Program-made: the position numbers and the translations under genes
Source: Clostridia bacterium
GTDB taxonomy: Bacteria > Bacillota > Clostridia > Christensenellales > CAG-138
NCBI GenBank assembly: GCA_017547885.1
Contig: JAFYOP010000001.1
Span: 127,500 to 191,499, forward strand
Length of the DNA: 64,000 nt
Direction: 5' to 3'
Part shown: piece after piece, positions 59,222-64,000 of the stretch
How positions within the stretch are numbered: the stretch's first letter is position 1
Layout: the number at the start of each line of letters is the position of its first letter
The notes under the pieces: generated by a model
Databases searched by the model: none
Seen by the model: only the letters and a program-made list of their open reading frames with translations
Told to the model about the DNA's origin: nothing

Positions 59222-60415
59222 ATGGCGGATTTTCGCAGAAAATTCAAAAGATTTACAAGGCATACAAGGCAGCGTATAAACAGGCTGATGGCAGGCAGAC
59301 ATTTCGGCTCTCATACCGCCTCACGCTTTAAGGCTGCTCCCCCCAAGGCAAAGGCTATACTCATAAGCGGCACGGCGCTGATAATGGCGGTGCTTATTTT
59401 GCTTACTTCGCTGCTGTTCAGGAGCTGCGGCAAGGAGCAGGCGGTGGATGTGCGTACCGCACAGATAGACGAATCCGGCAGCAGCATAGTTACAATAGAA
59501 GTAACCCCCTCCCCCACACCAAAGCCCACCCCCACTCCTACTCCCGAGCCCATACTGCACCGCGGCGTGGAGAGCGAGCGCAACCATCAACTGCAGGCAC
59601 GCTTGATGGAGCTGGGCTATATGGATACGGATACCACCACCAATCTCTTCGGCCCTGCCACAGAGCATGGCGTGGAGCTGTTCCAGCGTCAGGTAAACTT
59701 TACCGAGGCTCTGGGCGTTACCATCGATGAGGACGGCTGGGCGGGCGACCAGACCCTTTCTCTGCTGTACAGCGCCGATGCCCCCCGCTACTGCGTAAAG
59801 GAGGGCATGAGCGGCGACGATGTAACCTCCATGCAGAAGCAGCTGGTGGATATGGGTTATATGCGAAAGACCACCGGCTATTATGGCGACGAGACCAAGG
59901 CCGCCATGAAGGAATTCCAGAGCCGCAACGGCCTCAGCGCCGATGGCCTTGCGGGCCCCAAAACATACGAGATGCTGTACTCTCCCGAGGCGAAGGAAAG
60001 CAAATCCAAGTCTCAGCAGGCACGCACCAAGGCCAACATAAGCAAGATGATAGAGGTGGCCAAGAGCAAGCTGGGCTGCAAATATGTGCTGGGCGCGGAA
60101 GGCCCCAAGCAGTTTGACTGCAGCGGCCTGGTATATTACTGCCTTAAGGAAGCGGGCAGCAACCGCCGCAGGCTCAACGCCGCAGGCTATTCCCGCGTGG
60201 ACGATTGGGAAAAGATCACCAGCATCAACAGCCTGAAGAAGGGCGATATCATCTGCTTCTACAGCGATGACTTCAGCAAGGTGGGCCATGTGGGCATAGT
60301 TGTTTCCAGCGGCATGATGATAGACGCATCCAGCTCCAACGGCAAGGTGGTACGCCGCTCCTTCACCACCAGCTACTGGAAGAAGCACTTTGTCTGCGGA
60401 CGCAGGCCCTGGTAA
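59222..60415 (+). CDS. Wall hydrolase: membrane anchor, two peptidoglycan-binding domains, NlpC/P60
   Basis: 397 residues. Basic N-terminus and one membrane helix (AILISGTALIMAVLILLTSLLF), Pro/Thr spacer (TPSPTPKPTPTPTPEP), two PG_binding_1 modules (NHQLQARLMELGYMDTDTTTNLFGPATEHGVELFQRQ and VTSMQKQLVDMGYMRKTTGYYGDETKAAMKEFQSRNGLSADGLAGPKTYEML), then NlpC/P60 with Cys in QFDCSGLVYYCL and His in KVGHVGIVVSSGMMIDAS. Anchored outside the membrane, it would cut cross-linked peptides during growth or sporulation. RBS AAAGGAAAC. Confidence 0.93.
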   Translation: MADFRRKFKRFTRHTRQRINRLMAGRHFGSHTASRFKAAPPKAKAILISGTALIMAVLILLTSLLFRSCGKEQAVDVRTAQIDESGSSIVTIEVTPSPTPKPTPTPTPEPILHRGVESERNHQLQARLMELGYMDTDTTTNLFGPATEHGVELFQRQVNFTEALGVTIDEDGWAGDQTLSLLYSADAPRYCVKEGMSGDDVTSMQKQLVDMGYMRKTTGYYGDETKAAMKEFQSRNGLSADGLAGPKTYEMLYSPEAKESKSKSQQARTKANISKMIEVAKSKLGCKYVLGAEGPKQFDCSGLVYYCLKEAGSNRRRLNAAGYSRVDDWEKITSINSLKKGDIICFYSDDFSKVGHVGIVVSSGMMIDASSSNGKVVRRSFTTSYWKKHFVCGRRPW

Positions 60416-60425
60416 TGGGAATATT

Positions 60426-60456
60426 AAGAAGCTGCATATTTTGCGGCTTCTTTTTG
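60426..60456 (+). terminator. Intrinsic terminator
   Basis: AGAAGCTGC...GCGGCTTCT hairpin followed by TTTTT, after the NlpC/P60 gene. Confidence 0.75.
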
Positions 60457-60481
60457 TACCGATAAAAGAAGGGGGATAAAA

Positions 60482-61039
60482 ATGAAAAAGCGCAGTATGT
60501 TTTGCTTAGTGCTGCTGTTTGCCTCAGTTCTCACTTCCTGCAGTCCCGGCGGAGAGTTCCGCTACAACAAGCCTGATACTCTTGCAGATGCAACTCCGCC
60601 GTATATTGAAGGAGGGTATCTGGAGGAGATTACACCGGAGGAATTTGAGCAGCTTTCCGGGTTGAAAACGGAAGGTCTGATGAAGAACGATTTATACTGG
60701 TGTGCAGAATATGACGGCGAAGGCAGGATCGTAAACATACAATACAGTGCCGGTAATCGTGGAACAGCGGTATATATGGCGCTGCATTCACATAACGATT
60801 GGTCGCCGTACAGCTATTCGCCTGCGAGCCTGGTTTATGGCGGAACAAAAAAAGAATCCACCGTGCAGGGTGTTCCTATGATATTTGGCTATTGCAAAGG
60901 GGAGAAGTTTGGGTTTGACGGGGATATGTACCTTGGGGAGTTTGTGCTGGATGATATGCTTGTAAATATTCAAATGAGTACGAACAGCGTGGGTGAGTTT
61001 GAAGCATTTATAAATAAGCTTATAGAAATCAACAAATAA
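60482..61039 (+). CDS. Hypothetical lipoprotein
   Basis: 185 residues with a lipoprotein signal (MKKRSMFCLVLLFASVLTSC) cut before Cys20. The rest is a small mixed alpha/beta domain (ITPEEFEQLSGLKTEGLMKNDLYWCAEYDGEGRIVNIQYSAGNRG...) of unknown family. AAGGGGG ribosome site. Likely a surface lipoprotein of unknown role. Confidence 0.75.
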   Translation: MKKRSMFCLVLLFASVLTSCSPGGEFRYNKPDTLADATPPYIEGGYLEEITPEEFEQLSGLKTEGLMKNDLYWCAEYDGEGRIVNIQYSAGNRGTAVYMALHSHNDWSPYSYSPASLVYGGTKKESTVQGVPMIFGYCKGEKFGFDGDMYLGEFVLDDMLVNIQMSTNSVGEFEAFINKLIEINK

Positions 61040-61068
61040 CAAAAAGCGGCATTTACCTGCCGCTTTTC
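61038..61068 (+). terminator. Intrinsic terminator
   Basis: AAAAAGCGGCA-tttacc-TGCCGCTTTT just after the lipoprotein stop. Confidence 0.8.
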
Positions 61069-61080
61069 AGTTAACGAATA

Positions 61081-61253
61081 TTATCTATACCCACCCACCA
61101 TCCTTTTAATGTAGCTTTTCCTGCGGAAAAGCGAAAGCGCTGCCCAACAGCTGCGCCTGTAAAATCAGGCTGATTATAGCTGCCCTCTGAGTTTGCCGCC
61201 CTCTTCGCCGTAAGGCGAAGATACCTTAAAGGGCGGCGGGCGGGTATAGATAA
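61081..61253. repeat. MITE-like repeat, full copy 3 (173 bp)
   Basis: Left end TTATCTATACCCACCCACCA, right end GGGCGGGTATAGATAA. Conserved CCTTTTAATG and CCTTAAAGGG blocks and an internal GCTTTTCC/GGAAAAGC hairpin. It lies between the lipoprotein terminator and the convergent xpt gene. Confidence 0.8.
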
Positions 61254-61312
61254 TGAACCCCAAAAGAAAAACGCCCGAATGTTCATCGCATCCGGGCGAA
61301 TATTTTGCTTTG

Positions 61313-61888
61313 TTACTCTTCCCTAAAGATAATGCCGTTTTCGTCGGCGCTTTCGATGATTGCCAGGGACTTGAGGTTGACGCCTGCTTCACGCAGCTTC
61401 TTGCCGCCGGGCTGGAAGCCCTTTTCAACGGCAACGCCTACGCCCACCAGCTCTGCACCTGCGGCGGAGACTATCTCGCACAGGCCGCGAAGGGCTTCGC
61501 CGTTGGCAAGGAAGTCGTCCACGATGAATACCTTATCGGTGGGTTTGAGCCACTCGGCGGATACCAGCAGAGTGACCTTTTTCTTATAGGTGTAGGAGTA
61601 GATCTCGCTCCTGAGCAGACCGCCTTCGATGTTGTCGCTCTTGGCCTTCTTGGCGTAGATGAGGGGCAGACCGTAACGATTGGCGCAGAGGGTAGCCAGG
61701 GCTATGCCGCTTGCCTCAGCGGTGAGGACAACGGTGGCCTCGGACAGGTCAAAGTGCTTTTCGAATTCCTCAGCCATTGCTGCAAGCAGCTTGGTATCTA
61801 CCTTGTGGTTGAGGAAACCGTCTACCTTGATGATGCCGCCGGGAAGAACCTTGCCTTCTTTGCGGATGCGTTCCTTCAGAAGCTCCAT
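61313..61888 (-). CDS. xpt: Xanthine phosphoribosyltransferase
   Basis: 191 residues from the ATG at 61888 (AAAGGAG). The Xpt N-terminus MELLKERIRKEGKVLPGGIIKVDGFLNHKVD is typical, with PRPP loop VFIVDDFLANGEAL and ATVVLTAEASGIALAT. It makes XMP from xanthine and PRPP, salvaging the product of the purine island. No purine riboswitch precedes it here. Confidence 0.95.
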   Translation of the reverse strand: MELLKERIRKEGKVLPGGIIKVDGFLNHKVDTKLLAAMAEEFEKHFDLSEATVVLTAEASGIALATLCANRYGLPLIYAKKAKSDNIEGGLLRSEIYSYTYKKKVTLLVSAEWLKPTDKVFIVDDFLANGEALRGLCEIVSAAGAELVGVGVAVEKGFQPGGKKLREAGVNLKSLAIIESADENGIIFREE

Positions 61889-62116
61889 TTGAATTTCTCC
61901 TTTGTTGTTTTTAAAAAAGTATAAGCTGCTTGCAGATGATTTGGCCTGCAAACAAAAACATCCCATATTCTCTTTTATTATGCAATGTTTTCATCCGTGA
62001 TACAAGCCCCAAAAACATATATATTTTGATTGAAAAAATTTGGTAGTCCCGCTGTGCAATTATCCTGTACATACTGTCTTTTGCCGATTATAATTATATA
62101 TAGGAAAGGTTTGTAT

Positions 62117-62872
62117 ATGGATGAAAAGAAACAACAGCACTGCGATGACAATGTACACAGCGGACATCGCAGACGCCTGAGAGAAACATATACCGAGCGG
62201 GGCCACGAAAGCATGCATGACCACCAGCTGCTGGAGCTGCTGCTCACATATTCCATACCCCGGCGGGATACCAACCCTCTGGCCCACAGGCTGCTGAGCA
62301 AAGAGGGCTTTGGCTCACTGGAGGGGCTTTTTGCCGCGGATGTGCATGAGATAATGAAGATAGATGGCGTTGGCGAATCCACGGCGATCCTCCTGTCACT
62401 TGTGGGCTGCATGGGAAAGCGCACTGCCGCCGAAAAGGTAAGGGGAAAGCGACTGAATACACCCCATGCCGCCATGGAATACTGCAAGGCTCTTTCCTTT
62501 AAAGGAAACAACGAAAGCATGTATGTTATTTCGCTGGATAAATCCCACAGGGTATTGAGCGTGGACAGGGTAAGCACCGGCACACCCGGAGAGGTAACGC
62601 TGTATCCAAGGAATGTGGTGGAGATAGCCCTCAGCCGCGGTGCGCAGAATGTAATGCTGTGCCACAATCATCCTTCCGGAGATCTTAAACCATCCAAAGA
62701 GGACCTTAAAACAACCAGTCTTATAATAGGGGCGCTGACTCCTATAGGAATAGTACTAAATGACCACATAATCGTAGGCGGAGGCAGGGCATACAGCATG
62801 TCCCAGCAGATGTATGAGCTGAACGGGCGGGCGGACAATGACCTTGCCACTGCTGCGGAAAAGGAGGAATGA
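62117..62872 (+). CDS. radC: RadC/JAB-domain DNA repair protein
   Basis: 251 residues from the ATG at 62117. N-terminal helix-hairpin-helix (RLLSKEGFGSLEGLFAADVHEIMKIDGVGESTAILLSLV) and JAMM metal site NVMLCHNHPSGDLKPSKEDLKTT. Function is uncertain in vivo despite its name. Its stop is 1 bp before the next gene. Confidence 0.92.
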   Translation: MDEKKQQHCDDNVHSGHRRRLRETYTERGHESMHDHQLLELLLTYSIPRRDTNPLAHRLLSKEGFGSLEGLFAADVHEIMKIDGVGESTAILLSLVGCMGKRTAAEKVRGKRLNTPHAAMEYCKALSFKGNNESMYVISLDKSHRVLSVDRVSTGTPGEVTLYPRNVVEIALSRGAQNVMLCHNHPSGDLKPSKEDLKTTSLIIGALTPIGIVLNDHIIVGGGRAYSMSQQMYELNGRADNDLATAAEKEE

Positions 62873-62873
62873 C

Positions 62874-64000
62874 ATGGATTACAGGGAGAACTATCTGAGC
62901 TGGCTTGACAACGAGGCGCTGGAGCGCAGCCTCAAAGAAGAACTTGAAGCCATTGCCGAGGATGCAAAGGAGCAGGAGGAGCGCTTTTATACCGAGCTGG
63001 AGTTTGGTACTGCGGGCCTTCGCGGCATAATCGGCGCAGGCACCAACAGAATGAACGTTCATGTGGTGCGCAGGGCCACTCAGGGCCTTGCGGACTACCT
63101 TAATACAATAGAGGGCGCAAAGGAGCGTGGCGTTGCTATCGCTTATGATTCCCGCCACATGTCTGATGTGTTTGCAAAGGAAACCGCGCTGGTGCTTGCA
63201 GAGAACGGCATAAAGGCCTTCCTTTACAGCACCCTGCATTCCGTTCCCCAGCTTTCCTTCACCGTTCTGCATCTTGGATGCATAGCGGGCGTGGTCATCA
63301 CCGCCAGCCATAATCCCCCCGAGTATAACGGCTACAAGGTATACTGGGAGCATGGCGGACAGGTTGGCCCCGAGCAGGCGGACGAGATACTTAAGTACAT
63401 CCGCAGTGCTGACTACTTTGCCGTTAAGGCTATGGATGAAAAGGTGGCCCTTTCCGGCGGCCTGTTAAAGATGATAGGCGCAGAGGTGGACGAGGAATAC
63501 TACAAGGCCACCATGTCCCTCAGGCTTAATCCCGAAGTTACCGCCGCAAAGGGCGGGGACATGAAGCTGGTTTATACTCCCCTCCACGGCTCTGGCTGTG
63601 TGCCTGTAAAGGAGATACTCAAGCGCATAGGCCTGTGCAATGTCAGCGTAGTTGCGGAGCAGGAAGCCCCCGATGGCAGCTTCCCCACCGTTAAGGCGCC
63701 CAACCCCGAGGATCCCAATGCATTTACCCTTGCCTTTGAGCTTGCCAATAAGGTTGGGGCTGACCTCATTTTGGGCACTGACCCCGACTCCGACAGGCTG
63801 GGCGCCGCCGTACGCAAGGATGACGGCCGCTTTGCAGTGCTTACCGGCAACCAGATAGGCAGCATACTCATTCACTATATCCTTTCCACTCTTAAGGAAA
63901 AGGGACAGCTTCCCGCTAACGGCCTTGTGGTCAAATCCATCGTAAGCACCATGATGGCGGATGCCATCTGCGCCCATTACGGCGTGGAGATGCGCCACGT
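62874..64000 (+). CDS. Phosphoglucomutase/phosphomannomutase, C-terminus beyond window
   Basis: About 375 codons visible, open at the window edge (start ATG at 62874, AAAAGGAGGAATGAC). The phosphoserine loop VVITASHNPPEYNGYKVYW, an N-terminal LEFGTAGLRGIIGAGTNRMNVHVVRRATQGLADYL, the sugar-binding GSGCVPVKEILKR region, and the metal loop LGTDPDSDRLGAA identify an alpha-D-phosphohexomutase of the PgcA-like long type. It interconverts glucose 1- and 6-phosphate or mannose phosphates. The C-terminal domain is cut off. Confidence 0.93.
   Translation, partial: MDYRENYLSWLDNEALERSLKEELEAIAEDAKEQEERFYTELEFGTAGLRGIIGAGTNRMNVHVVRRATQGLADYLNTIEGAKERGVAIAYDSRHMSDVFAKETALVLAENGIKAFLYSTLHSVPQLSFTVLHLGCIAGVVITASHNPPEYNGYKVYWEHGGQVGPEQADEILKYIRSADYFAVKAMDEKVALSGGLLKMIGAEVDEEYYKATMSLRLNPEVTAAKGGDMKLVYTPLHGSGCVPVKEILKRIGLCNVSVVAEQEAPDGSFPTVKAPNPEDPNAFTLAFELANKVGADLILGTDPDSDRLGAAVRKDDGRFAVLTGNQIGSILIHYILSTLKEKGQLPANGLVVKSIVSTMMADAICAHYGVEMRH

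Noticed and set aside
61889..62029. Purine riboswitch upstream of xpt
   Set aside because: The conserved GTTTCTACC block and pairing helices are absent; only a short TTGCAG/CTGCAA hairpin is seen.
1..64000. tRNA, rRNA or CRISPR arrays
   Set aside because: No cloverleaf, rRNA block or spaced repeat array was recognised on reading either strand; a tRNAscan or CRISPR search would settle this.

Overview
The window is chromosomal DNA of a spore-forming, low-oxygen Bacillota (class Clostridia) bacterium, probably an uncultured gut lineage. The evidence is Spo0A, a Bacillus/Clostridium-type long SRP RNA, MreB, a class B sortase, a copper ATPase, a guanine-class riboswitch and a molybdenum-hydroxylase purine locus. 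The species cannot be named from the sequence. Two kinds of DNA are mixed: a left-hand AT-richer accessory element and a host backbone with Clostridia-like gene order.

Layout. (1) 1-9.5 kb: right part of an integrative element. It carries a serine recombinase, SprT-like protease, small HTH and RHH regulators with operator-like palindromes, a Rep-like winged-helix protein, a three-gene secreted/surface module (one IPKTG sortase substrate), two paralogous unknown proteins and a tyrosine integrase. The integrase gene is bracketed by two copies of a 34-bp site and lies just downstream of spo0A. (2) 9.5-27.5 kb: host backbone with spo0A, an ECF vitamin-transporter S component behind a structured leader, nucleotide/phosphate housekeeping enzymes, galM, an LCP wall-polymer ligase, SRP RNA, two tandem sRNA-like units, a QueG-like protein, rsmA, a MecA-type PBP, and copA with an in-frame CopZ domain that has its own ribosome binding site. 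(3) 27.6-36.5 kb: a compact capsid-adaptor-fibre-endolysin-holin operon with no terminase, portal or integrase. It has a promoter followed by two intrinsic terminators before gene 1, and two copies of a multi-hairpin RNA element between its genes. (4) 37.6-48.1 kb: divergent purine-degradation island, xdhABC-ade on one strand and riboswitch-hydA-mocA-guaD-8-oxoguanine deaminase on the other. (5) 48-64 kb: sortase B, mreB, NlpC/P60 wall hydrolases, CNNM/CorC pair, DUF1576 membrane protein with a His-rich 11-mer repeat, rpsF-ssb-rpsR, a CofE-like ligase, xpt, radC and the start of a phosphoglucomutase/phosphomannomutase.

How the genes fit together. The purine island would deaminate adenine, guanine and 8-oxoguanine and oxidise hypoxanthine/xanthine, with MocA maturing the molybdenum cofactor. 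Its catabolic half sits behind a purine aptamer whose P1 strand overlaps a terminator, which predicts switching on by guanine-type ligands. xpt offers the competing salvage route. Several dispersed repeat families (a ~172-bp MITE-like element, polypyrimidine hairpins, sRNA-like units, the multi-hairpin RNA) decorate gene ends. The most unusual items are the orphan capsid operon with its interleaved covarying RNA element, the bracketed integrase, the nested copZ start, and the tandem sRNA-like units beside the SRP RNA gene.
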